A stretch of DNA of 64,000 bases, from the NCBI RefSeq assembly GCF_900104455.1, contig NZ_FNHB01000014.1:1-64000 (forward strand), written 5' to 3'. Positions 47,012 to 54,838 of this stretch are shown here, one piece after another. Position 1 is the stretch's first letter. Each line of letters starts with the position of its first letter. The translations under genes were made by a program, and so were the position numbers. Below the pieces are notes generated by a model that worked only from the letters and a program-made list of their open reading frames with translations, was not told the DNA's origin and ran no database searches. Source of the stretch: Dendrosporobacter quercicolus. Its GTDB lineage: Bacteria > Bacillota > Negativicutes > DSM-1736 > Dendrosporobacteraceae.

Positions 47012-48265
47012 TTACATCAATGTAAACAGGACGATAAATGTCGCTACAATCGTCGGAATCATATTGCGCTTGGTAATTTCCATCGGATTAATTCCCGCTA
47101 TTTTTGCTAGAATAATTGCCGATGGGGCTACCGGCGACATTGTGCGCCCCAAGCCGCCTCCAATCTGAACCATAGAACCCATTTCAATAATACCATATCC
47201 GAAAGTAGCTGCGTGCGGAGTTACCGCCCCGTTAAAAGCAAGCGCCGCTGCATTTCCTGTCCCTGATATTGCCGCAATAATAAACGGACCGAATGCCGCC
47301 GTGAATTTTGCGATCTGCTGCGAGCCTTTCATCATATCCAGCAACGCATCAGTCAGGCCAATGACCTGCATCCCCTGAATAAACATTGCGGCTGCTGCGA
47401 TAATGCCGACGACATCGCAAAATCCATCGCCTACCCCGCGAAAAAACTGTTTTGTCATGTCGCCAAAATGCTTTCTGGTAACGACAAACCCCAAGGCGGT
47501 TCCCAAAAGCATTGCCTGCGGCACTGTAAATTCCGGAATCAATTGCACTTGCTTACTGCCTAAAACCAAAAGAACAATAGGAAGGACGGGGATGAGGGCG
47601 AATAAATAATTGATCTTAATGCTTGCAGACTCCACAATCTCATCGCCTAAACGCTGGCTTCCCACGCCTTCTTTCTTAATGTGGGCAATCACCATTAAAA
47701 TCAATGCCGCAGCCAGAGCGGCTAATAATACCTGTTTGGAAAAGGTGGCAATAACGGTCATTACATCTACTCCTGCCATTTCGGCCACCTGGGGATTAAA
47801 CATCAATCCCGGGCTCATGACACTGCCCCACGTCCCCAAAAAAACAGCGCTGGCCGCCATTGCCGGACGAACACCGACGGCCAGCAGCGTAGGAATTAAA
47901 AGTGTACCTACAGCCGCTGCCACGCCTGCCGCGCTTGGTATCGCAATATTTAAGAAAAATGTGACCAAAACGCTTCCGGGAATAATGATTAAAGGAACTT
48001 TCTTTAACAAGTTCGTCAAAAAAGCAACCAAGTGCTTGCTACAACCTGTATAGTCCATCACATAGCTAAATCCCATAACGATACAAATTGTGGGCACCAA
48101 GCCGGAATTGGTAAACTCTTTGACAAAGGCATTGACAGAACTGACGATATTTCCGCCGAGCGCTGCCATAATTACGCCGGAAAGAATTAATACTAATCTT
48201 GTTTCATAGTTTTTAATAATAAAGTAAAATGTGGCAAAAACAATGGCAATACCAATCCATACCAT
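47012..48265 (-). CDS. DcuC-family anion transporter
   Basis: A 417-residue polytopic membrane protein with about 11-12 hydrophobic segments. Typical of the DcuC family are FSYVMDYTGCSKHLVAFLTN, LNIAIPSAAGVAAAVGTLL, ISGTGNAAALAFNGAVTPHA and GGLGRTMSPVAPSAIILAKI. The family exchanges C4-dicarboxylates or takes up other organic acids. Its place next to an acid-sugar dehydratase-type gene suggests uptake of that enzyme's substrate (inference). The ATG has AGGAGGATTA upstream. A terminator precedes it, so it may be transcribed independently or by readthrough. Confidence 0.88.
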   Translation of the reverse strand: MVWIGIAIVFATFYFIIKNYETRLVLILSGVIMAALGGNIVSSVNAFVKEFTNSGLVPTICIVMGFSYVMDYTGCSKHLVAFLTNLLKKVPLIIIPGSVLVTFFLNIAIPSAAGVAAAVGTLLIPTLLAVGVRPAMAASAVFLGTWGSVMSPGLMFNPQVAEMAGVDVMTVIATFSKQVLLAALAAALILMVIAHIKKEGVGSQRLGDEIVESASIKINYLFALIPVLPIVLLVLGSKQVQLIPEFTVPQAMLLGTALGFVVTRKHFGDMTKQFFRGVGDGFCDVVGIIAAAAMFIQGMQVIGLTDALLDMMKGSQQIAKFTAAFGPFIIAAISGTGNAAALAFNGAVTPHAATFGYGIIEMGSMVQIGGGLGRTMSPVAPSAIILAKIAGINPMEITKRNMIPTIVATFIVLFTLM

Positions 48266-48429
48266 GATTAATCCTCCTGACTGTTGTTATGCAACAAACG
48301 CATAGTAGATGAGAGAATGACTACCACAGGGTTATGACAATACGGGCAAATTAAGCGATAGCCGTTAAAAGATTTAGTTTTGCCGAAACTCAGATCGGTC
48401 CTTCGTACCCACCGGCATGCTGCCGGTGC

Positions 48430-48473
48430 AAAAAAAGGGCCACCAAGTCAGACACAGGTCGTCGTAAGGTGGC
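48430..48473 (-). terminator. Terminator after the enolase-superfamily gene
   Basis: Minus-strand GCCACC (48468-48473) pairs with GGTGGC (48439-48444) around a long internally structured loop, followed by a run of seven T. It lies between the dehydratase-type gene and the transporter gene and may be partial or regulated. Confidence 0.7.
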
Positions 48474-48535
48474 TTTGACACCAATAAATCAACCTGGCGG
48501 TAGATCCCCTGGTTCATTTAAATACAAATGATGAA

Positions 48536-49651
48536 TTATTTTATGTCGCATTGTTCGAAGTCCCAGGGCCAATCACAATAGGGGGCTGTTTCTTCAATAT
48601 CATCACGCAGTTCAACGCCAAGCCCTGGTCCTTCCGGTACAGACAGATAGCCATTTTCAATTTTAAATGGTGTTGTTATTTCTTTTTGAATTCTAGCCCA
48701 CTCGCTGGTAATAGGGCACATTTCCATTACCTCAAAATTAGGTATTGCTGCTGCCAGATGTAAGCTGCCGGCAAGATTAATACTGCCTGTAGCAATGTGT
48801 GGAATAACATTTACATAGTGACTTTCCGCAATCGCCGCTGCTTTTTTACAACCGGTAATTCCACCCATAACACAAATATCCGGCCGTATAAAGCTAACGC
48901 TATCGTCCCGCAGCAGCATATCTACATCCTGAATGCAGAAACTGCGCTCGCCAGCACTGATTGGAGTCTTGGTTTTACGAGTTACTTCTTTCAGTGACAA
49001 ATAATTTTCATAATTAATAGGATCTTCAAAGAAAAGAAGGTTGCAATCCTCTACCATTTTTAACAGAGTAACGCTTTCATGCGGCTGTAATGCTCGATGG
49101 ATTTCACAGCCAAGATCCATATCCAGTCCAACCGCTTCACGCACTGCATGAATCATATCGCTCATCGCCTTCATCTGACGTGCATAAGTGCCGGTTGCCT
49201 CTTTAATATTGGTTGGATTTAATCGAATGCAAGTATATCCTTCTGCTTGTAATTTTTTAGCAGATTCCACACTCTCCTGAATTGTTTTACCATCTACAAC
49301 GCCCCATAAACGAATTTTTTTGCGAACAGCGCCGCCCAACAGCTGATAAATAGGGGCATTATAATATTTCCCTTTAATATCCCACAAAGCAATATCTATG
49401 GCGGAAATCGCGCTGCCAACAACTGTACCGCCAAATTTAAATCGCTTGTACAGCTCGCTCCCAATGTATTCTATCCGTAACGGATCCTGTCCGATTAATG
49501 GTTTTTCCATGCGGGCAATAGCACCAGCCACAGCTTCACGAAAACCCCAGTTTCCACCTTCGCCTACGCCAATAATCCCCTCGTCAGTGTATACTTTTAC
49601 AAATAAACGACGTGAGCCTGTCAAAATAGATTCCACTTTTGTGATTTTCAT
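48536..49651 (-). CDS. Mandelate racemase/enolase-superfamily dehydratase
   Basis: A 371-residue enzyme of the MR/MLE group. The N-terminal capping domain (MKITKVESILTGSRRLFVKV) precedes a barrel with metal ligands in DLGCEIHRALQP, LFFEDP and ISAGER, and a general-base histidine candidate in VNVIPHIATGSIN. The EIHR motif and late histidine resemble sugar-acid dehydratases such as galactonate dehydratase, but the first ligand is Glu rather than Asp, so the substrate should not be assumed. The start at 49651 follows GGAGAGGG by 5 bases. Divergent from a LysR gene. Confidence 0.85.
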   Translation of the reverse strand: MKITKVESILTGSRRLFVKVYTDEGIIGVGEGGNWGFREAVAGAIARMEKPLIGQDPLRIEYIGSELYKRFKFGGTVVGSAISAIDIALWDIKGKYYNAPIYQLLGGAVRKKIRLWGVVDGKTIQESVESAKKLQAEGYTCIRLNPTNIKEATGTYARQMKAMSDMIHAVREAVGLDMDLGCEIHRALQPHESVTLLKMVEDCNLLFFEDPINYENYLSLKEVTRKTKTPISAGERSFCIQDVDMLLRDDSVSFIRPDICVMGGITGCKKAAAIAESHYVNVIPHIATGSINLAGSLHLAAAIPNFEVMEMCPITSEWARIQKEITTPFKIENGYLSVPEGPGLGVELRDDIEETAPYCDWPWDFEQCDIK

Positions 49652-49733
49652 TTTTACCCTCTCCTTGTAATGTTGTTGTAATGTATTTCTATCTATTCCG
49701 ATTATTGCACTATTCAAATAATAATTCAAATAG

Positions 49734-49754
49734 TATATTATATATGATAATATA
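49734..49754. promoter_or_regulatory. Palindrome in the divergent LysR control region
   Basis: TATATTAT-ATATG-ATAATATA, 8-base arms around 5 bases, lying between the start codons of the dehydratase-type gene (49651) and the LysR gene (49793). It is well placed for a LysR operator that controls both, but AT richness makes chance palindromes common. Confidence 0.5.
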
Positions 49755-49792
49755 GGTTTAACATTATACTTTATGTTACGAGGAGAGTTATT

Positions 49793-50710
49793 ATGGAATT
49801 TCGCGATATTCAATATGTGTTAAAGGTCGCCGAAGAAAGAAGTATCTCCAATGCCGCGCAAAAACTCTTTATCACTCAGCCATCTTTAAGCCAGTCCATC
49901 GCGCGCATTGAAGAATCCCTGGATGTACGCCTGTTTGACCGCAGCAAAAAACCTTTACTTCTTACGTTTGCCGGAAGGCAGTTTGTTAAAACAGCTTACC
50001 AAATTTTAAATTATGAAAAACAGCTCCATAAACAAATGAAAGACATTGCGAATTTAAAAAATGAACATATCACTGTTGGGGTTTCGCAATTCCGGGGTAA
50101 ATATTTTTTCCCTAAGGTACTTCCGGTTTTCTATGAGAAATATCCCGGTATTACAGTATCCATTTATGAAGACCATGCATCAGGACTTGAAAATGCCATA
50201 CTTACCGGAGATATCGATTTTAGTGTTGAAGTTCTGCCGGTAAAAAACAACGAGTTATCCTATACTTTTATTAATAAAGAAAAACATTTAATCGTAGTGT
50301 CCCCTGCCCACCCGCTTAACAATAAACTACGGGCTGAAAGTTCCACTGCCTCATATCCCCCAATCGATCTATGCGAGCTGCAAAATGAAACTTTTATTTA
50401 TCTCCTGCCGGATTCTCAATCCAGAATTCAAATTACCAATTTCTTCAAACAAGAAAACTTTACACCAAAGACGATCCTTGAGGTCAAAAACATGGAAACT
50501 GCGCATGCCTTAGCAGTATCCGGCATAGGCGTTGCTTTTGTATCGGAAGTTATCATTCCTTATTGCAATCCTGAGTTTCGTGGAAAGTACTATATATTAA
50601 AGGACTGTGTACCAAACCAATTAAATTTTGGGCTTGTTTATAGAAAGAATGCTTATCTTTCAAAGGCTGTACTGGCCTTTTTTGCGGTAGTAAAGGATAT
50701 CTTTGGGTAA
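49793..50710 (+). CDS. LysR-family transcriptional regulator
   Basis: A 305-residue regulator with the N-terminal helix-turn-helix (DIQYVLKVAEERSISNAAQK, LFITQPSLSQSIARIEES) and a periplasmic-binding-like effector domain. GAGGAGAG lies 6 bases before the ATG. It is transcribed divergently from the MR/MLE-type enzyme with 141 bases between, the classical layout for a LysR activator of the neighbouring catabolic genes. The inducer is probably the sugar acid or a derivative (inference). Confidence 0.92.
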   Translation: MEFRDIQYVLKVAEERSISNAAQKLFITQPSLSQSIARIEESLDVRLFDRSKKPLLLTFAGRQFVKTAYQILNYEKQLHKQMKDIANLKNEHITVGVSQFRGKYFFPKVLPVFYEKYPGITVSIYEDHASGLENAILTGDIDFSVEVLPVKNNELSYTFINKEKHLIVVSPAHPLNNKLRAESSTASYPPIDLCELQNETFIYLLPDSQSRIQITNFFKQENFTPKTILEVKNMETAHALAVSGIGVAFVSEVIIPYCNPEFRGKYYILKDCVPNQLNFGLVYRKNAYLSKAVLAFFAVVKDIFG

Positions 50711-50740
50711 CTCGACTTTAGCCAGTCGTTTTCTCATTTA

Positions 50741-50764
50741 AGCACACGCCTAGCGTGTGCTTTT
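50741..50764 (+). terminator. Terminator of the LysR gene
   Basis: AGCACACGC pairs with GCGTGTGCT (50741-50749 with 50753-50761), followed by TTT. Confidence 0.88.
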
Positions 50765-50773
50765 GCTTACACA

Positions 50774-50808
50774 ACAAAAAAACGCCTTCAGGTTTCCCTT
50801 AAGGCGTT
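50774..50808 (-). terminator. Terminator of the tRNA-Leu pair
   Basis: AACGCCTT pairs with AAGGCGTT (50781-50788 with 50801-50808), with seven T on the minus strand after the stem. It lies 18 bases after the tRNA gene and is closely related in sequence to the hairpin at 46946-46975. Confidence 0.82.
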
Positions 50809-50825
50809 CAAAATACCGTATGTTT

Positions 50826-50910
50826 TGGTGCGGTTGGTGGGATTTGAACCCACACGGGTCTCCCCGCCACCCCCTCAAGATGGTGTGTCTGCCGTTCCAC
50901 CACAACCGCA
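50826..50910 (-). tRNA. tRNA-Leu (GAG)
   Basis: Minus-strand class II cloverleaf, acceptor stem TGCGGTT or GCGGTTG, anticodon stem and loop CCATCTTGAGGGGGTGG (anticodon GAG), long variable arm, T-loop GTTCAAATC, and an encoded CCA. Confidence 0.94.
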
Positions 50911-50940
50911 TAATACATTATACGCAGTTACTGTGTTTTA

Positions 50941-51027
50941 TGGTGCGGTCGAGTGGATTTGAACCACCACGAGGTTGCCCCCACTAGCTCCTGAGGCTAG
51001 CGCGTCTGCCGTTCCGCCACGACCGCA
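50941..51027 (-). tRNA. tRNA-Leu (CAG)
   Basis: Minus-strand class II cloverleaf, anticodon stem and loop CTAGCCTCAGGAGCTAG (anticodon CAG), long variable arm, T-loop GTTCAAATC, and an encoded CCA. Together with the GAG gene it forms a two-tRNA unit. Confidence 0.94.
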
Positions 51028-51093
51028 TGTTTAACACTTTTAATGACTTAATTAGATTAACATATTACCGAAAAGGTGTCAAGCCCTAAATAA

Positions 51094-52725
51094 CTAATTT
51101 GCCGAAAATCCAATTTCCCAGGCATTCCAGAAATTACCGGCCGGTGTAGGATTAGGCTTGTAGTTGACCACTTTATTTTTTACCACATCAATGTTCGCCC
51201 GGAAATACAACGGCACTACCGGATACTCCTGCAGCAATATTTCCTGCAGCCGAAAATAAACCATTTTACGAGTGCGCAAATCCACAGTACGCAATCCCTG
51301 CTCAGTTAGCTGATCGACTTCGGCATTGCGCCAGCCGGGATAATTCTTGCCTTTATAACCATTGTACTGGGAAGGAATTTGTTGTGAATTCCACAAGCTT
51401 TTATTGTCAGGATCCACGCCCGCCACCCAGGCATAAAGAGCTGTTTCAAAGCGCCGGCGCGGCAAGGTTTCACTAAAAAACAGAGCAGGATCAACCAGCT
51501 GTACCGCTACCTCAATACCAACCTCTCTGAGCTGGCCGGCAATGGCTTGGGCAACCCCTTCCCGGATCTTGTTGCCGCCAGTGGTAGCCAAAGAGAAGGT
51601 CAGCCTGCGGCCTTCTTTAATAAAAACACCGTCAGCCCCCTGCCGCCAGCCGGCTTGCACCAGTAAAGACCGGGCTTCGTCCACATTCCGCCCGGCGGCG
51701 GTAAGCGCCGGGTTGTACGCCCAGGACAGCGGCGATTGATCACCAACAGCCGGGCTGGCCACATGATTCAACACATTGGCAACCAAAGCCTGACGGTCAA
51801 TACCGAGAGCAATCGCCTGGCGGATCCGCACATCCTGAAACAAACTGTTATCCAGATTAAAATCAAGATGTTCCCAAATCATATTGGGTGAAATCACCGT
51901 ATGATAGCCGGCGATTGCCTTTACCTGATCCACCTGATTCCAACTTATATTACCAGCCAGATCAAGCGCGCCGTTTTTTACTTGCGTCAGCATGATGTTG
52001 GCATCCGGCAGAAATTTGTAGACAACGGTGTCTAACTTCGGCTTTCCCTTATAATAATCCGGATTGGCGGTAAGCTCTATGGCGTCAGCGATCCGCCAAT
52101 CCGCAAATTTGAACGGCCCGGTACCAACCGGCGAGCGATTGAACGGACTCTTGTTAATATCCGCTCCCTGGAGCAAATGCTTAGGCAGAATAGTCGAAAA
52201 TAACGTTAAGAAAGGGGCATAGTACTCCTTGAATTTTACTCTTACCGTATATTGGTCAGGTAGTTCAATTGAACTGATCTTATCATAACCGTCCCGCAAC
52301 ACGATATTGTTTCTGGGATTCATGATCGCCTGCCAGGTAAACTGAACATCCTCGGCGGTAAACGGAGCGCCGTCATGCCAGGTAATACCTGAACGAAGCT
52401 GATAAGTAACGGTAAGACCGTCTGCACTGATCCCGCCATTCCCGGCCGTCGGCACTTCCTTGGCCAAATCAGCGATCCATTCACCTTTATTATCGGTGAT
52501 GACCAGGCCGCTAAAAACCAGCCGGCCCACCTCGGCGGAGGCCAGCATTTCCGACAACAACGGGTTTAAGGTATCCGGCTCCTGCAAACTGCCGTAATTC
52601 AACTGCCCGCCTGGCTGAATCCGCACTTGCTCATTTTTTTTGACTTCATTTTGCTGTTCACGGCCGCAGCCGGCAATCAGCAGCATAATGCCCACAATGA
52701 TCCATAAATAATGTTTATATTTCAC
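51094..52725 (-). CDS. Peptide/nickel-type ABC substrate-binding lipoprotein
   Basis: A 543-residue solute-binding protein of the OppA/DppA family. The signal peptide ends in the lipobox LLIAGC. The mature protein has the family pattern LNYGSLQEPDTLNPLLSEML, LTVTYQLRSGITWHDGAPFT and ARSLLVQAGW near the second lobe. It probably binds oligopeptides. The start is taken as GTG 52725, 9 bases after GGTGAGG; a GTG at 52740 is part of that site. No permease or ATPase genes are beside it, so it must use distant partners. Last gene of the polA-mutM-coaE-slt run. Confidence 0.9.
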   Translation of the reverse strand: MKYKHYLWIIVGIMLLIAGCGREQQNEVKKNEQVRIQPGGQLNYGSLQEPDTLNPLLSEMLASAEVGRLVFSGLVITDNKGEWIADLAKEVPTAGNGGISADGLTVTYQLRSGITWHDGAPFTAEDVQFTWQAIMNPRNNIVLRDGYDKISSIELPDQYTVRVKFKEYYAPFLTLFSTILPKHLLQGADINKSPFNRSPVGTGPFKFADWRIADAIELTANPDYYKGKPKLDTVVYKFLPDANIMLTQVKNGALDLAGNISWNQVDQVKAIAGYHTVISPNMIWEHLDFNLDNSLFQDVRIRQAIALGIDRQALVANVLNHVASPAVGDQSPLSWAYNPALTAAGRNVDEARSLLVQAGWRQGADGVFIKEGRRLTFSLATTGGNKIREGVAQAIAGQLREVGIEVAVQLVDPALFFSETLPRRRFETALYAWVAGVDPDNKSLWNSQQIPSQYNGYKGKNYPGWRNAEVDQLTEQGLRTVDLRTRKMVYFRLQEILLQEYPVVPLYFRANIDVVKNKVVNYKPNPTPAGNFWNAWEIGFSAN

Positions 52726-52736
52726 AAATCTATACC

Positions 52737-53306
52737 TCACCTGCCGTATAAATCCTGATAGCGTTGCTTGTCATGCAAAACCCGCCCCACATATTCTCTG
52801 GTCTCCTTGAACGGTATTTGATGAAACGCCTGAAAATCCATGGACCAGCCATAACGCTGCATCCACTGTTTTACATTACCCCGGCCGCCATTATAAGCGG
52901 CCAGCATCAAAACTTCGTTGCCTTGAAATTCCTTATGTAGTGAAGCCAGATACCAGGTGCCAAATTGAATATTGACTTCGGGATTTTGCAAATCCTCCAG
53001 TTCAAACCCGGGAAAATTCATCTGCTCTGCAATCCATTCCGCCGTTTCCGGCATCAATTGCATTAAGCCAATGGCGCCTTTGGGCGAACGGGCCTGCGGA
53101 ACAAATTTGCTCTCAACCCGGATGACGCCGGCCACCAGCAGCGGATCAAGCTCATTTTCCAGAGCATACTGATACACCAAATCCTGATAGGGGTACGGAT
53201 AGACATACCTTTTTTGAAACCAGTCACTGTTGAAGCCGGCATAAGCAGCAAAAACGATCAGCAAAGCACCAAGGACCAGGATTCTCATCCAGGCTAAAAT
53301 ACGCAA
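52737..53306 (-). CDS. Lytic murein transglycosylase, SLT domain
   Basis: A 189-residue peptidoglycan-cleaving enzyme. An N-terminal membrane anchor (ILVLGALLIVFAAYAGF) is followed by an SLT domain with the catalytic glutamate in VIRVESKFVPQARS, GLMQLMPETAEWIA, and the late AAYNGGRGNVKQW. The start is a TTG at 53306 with GGAG 9 bases upstream. Its stop lies 11 bases before the peptide-binding protein gene. Confidence 0.93.
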   Translation of the reverse strand: MRILAWMRILVLGALLIVFAAYAGFNSDWFQKRYVYPYPYQDLVYQYALENELDPLLVAGVIRVESKFVPQARSPKGAIGLMQLMPETAEWIAEQMNFPGFELEDLQNPEVNIQFGTWYLASLHKEFQGNEVLMLAAYNGGRGNVKQWMQRYGWSMDFQAFHQIPFKETREYVGRVLHDKQRYQDLYGR

Positions 53307-53378
53307 AATAAATCACTCCGCTTTTTTTACTCTAACAAAAGCTATGTACCGGCAGGCAAAAAAATGCGAAATTAGACT

Positions 53379-53987
53379 CTATTGCAGAGCCGCCCGCTTC
53401 ACCGCTTGTTTCCAGGCGGCAAGCACCTGACTTCGTGTATATTGAAGCTCACGGCTATTGTCAATGACCACATCGGCAAGCCCGGCCTTTGCGGCCAGAT
53501 CCATCTGCGCCGCGATTCTGGCCCTGGCCTGGGCTGGCGACAATCCGTTCCTGTTCAACAGGCGCTGCAGCTGCGTATCGCGTTCAACATAAACAACCCA
53601 GACTTCATTCGCGAGCTGCTGCCAGCCAACCTCATACAGCAGAGGTACATCCACTACCGCAATTTTGCCGTCTTGCCGTGCATATTCGGTTAAATTCTCA
53701 TCAATGCACTGTCTGACATGGGGATGCATAATCGCCTCCAGACGTTTGCGGGCAGGCTCGTCCTGAAAAATAATATTGCCCAGCTTCCGACGGTCAACCG
53801 TTCTGTCGGTACATAAAACAGCTTTACCGAACGTATTGACAATATCCGCCCAGGCCGGGCTGTGCGGCTTGACGACGTCATGAGCAATCTGATCGGCATC
53901 CAGGATAAAGGCGCCCGCTTCAAACAGTATTTTGCTCACCGTACTCTTACCGCTGGCTATACCGCCAGTGAGACCGATAACATACAT
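53379..53987 (-). CDS. coaE: Dephospho-CoA kinase
   Basis: A 202-residue kinase making CoA from dephospho-CoA, the last step of CoA synthesis. P-loop GLTGGIASGKSTVS at the start, DADQIAHDVV, and VDVPLLYEVGW are all typical. The start at 53987 follows AAGGAGCG by 8 bases; the frame is open further up but overlaps mutM. It begins 13 bases after the mutM stop. Confidence 0.95.
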   Translation of the reverse strand: MYVIGLTGGIASGKSTVSKILFEAGAFILDADQIAHDVVKPHSPAWADIVNTFGKAVLCTDRTVDRRKLGNIIFQDEPARKRLEAIMHPHVRQCIDENLTEYARQDGKIAVVDVPLLYEVGWQQLANEVWVVYVERDTQLQRLLNRNGLSPAQARARIAAQMDLAAKAGLADVVIDNSRELQYTRSQVLAAWKQAVKRAALQ

Positions 53988-54000
53988 CGCAGCCCGCTCC

Positions 54001-54825
54001 TTAGCGCTGGCAATGGGGACAAAAGTGCGTGCCCCTGCCGGCAACTTCTTTTTTGACAATTTGCGCCCCGCATTGGTAACAATGCAAATCCTTCCGGCCA
54101 TAGACCCGCAAATGATTCTGGTGGCTGCCGCTTTTTCCGGCTCCATCGCGATAATCGCGAAAGGTCGTGCCCCCATGCGCAATTCCGTCAGCAATCACCT
54201 GGTTGATGGCGGAATAAAGCCTTTCAGCCTCAGCCCTGTTCAGACTGTTGGCCGTACGCTCAGGATGAAGGCCGGCAATGGCCAGGGCTTCGTCAACATA
54301 GATATTGCCTAACCCGGCCACAACCTTTTGATTGAGCAGCAGCGCTTTGATCTTTCCTTTACTTTTGTGCAAAATACCGGCAAGATATTCTTTGGTAAAC
54401 TCCGGCGAAAGCGGCTCAGGCCCTAATGAAGCCAGCCCCGAAATACGCCACAATTCATCCGGGCGCATGGCGTACAGCGTTCCTAACGTGCGTGTATCGG
54501 CATACAATAAATGATCGCCGTTGGAAAGTTCAAATACAATCCGGGAAAATTGATCGGTTAAATCAGCGGTGCTCACATAATATAGACGCCCGGTCATTCT
54601 TAAGTGAATTACCACAATCATTTCATTATCCAAATACAGCAAAAGATATTTGCCGTGCCTGGCCAGCGTGATAATTGTTCTACCAGTAATCAAGGCCTTA
54701 AACTCATGGGCCGACGGCCACTTGATTAAACGCGGCAGCTTAATATCGACATTTTTTATCTGACAGCCGGTTATTTTATCGACAAGCGTCCGGCGGACGG
54801 TTTCAACTTCCGGTAATTCCGGCAT
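54001..54825 (-). CDS. mutM: Formamidopyrimidine-DNA glycosylase
   Basis: A 274-residue base-excision repair glycosylase and AP lyase acting on oxidised purines. The N-terminal catalytic proline and glutamate are in MPELPEVETV, a conserved lysine is in LARHGKYLLL, and the C-terminal zinc finger is CYQCG with CPHCQR. Thirteen bases after polA, in the order polA-mutM-coaE common in Firmicutes. Confidence 0.97.
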   Translation of the reverse strand: MPELPEVETVRRTLVDKITGCQIKNVDIKLPRLIKWPSAHEFKALITGRTIITLARHGKYLLLYLDNEMIVVIHLRMTGRLYYVSTADLTDQFSRIVFELSNGDHLLYADTRTLGTLYAMRPDELWRISGLASLGPEPLSPEFTKEYLAGILHKSKGKIKALLLNQKVVAGLGNIYVDEALAIAGLHPERTANSLNRAEAERLYSAINQVIADGIAHGGTTFRDYRDGAGKSGSHQNHLRVYGRKDLHCYQCGAQIVKKEVAGRGTHFCPHCQR

Positions 54826-54838
54826 AATTCTTCCTCCA

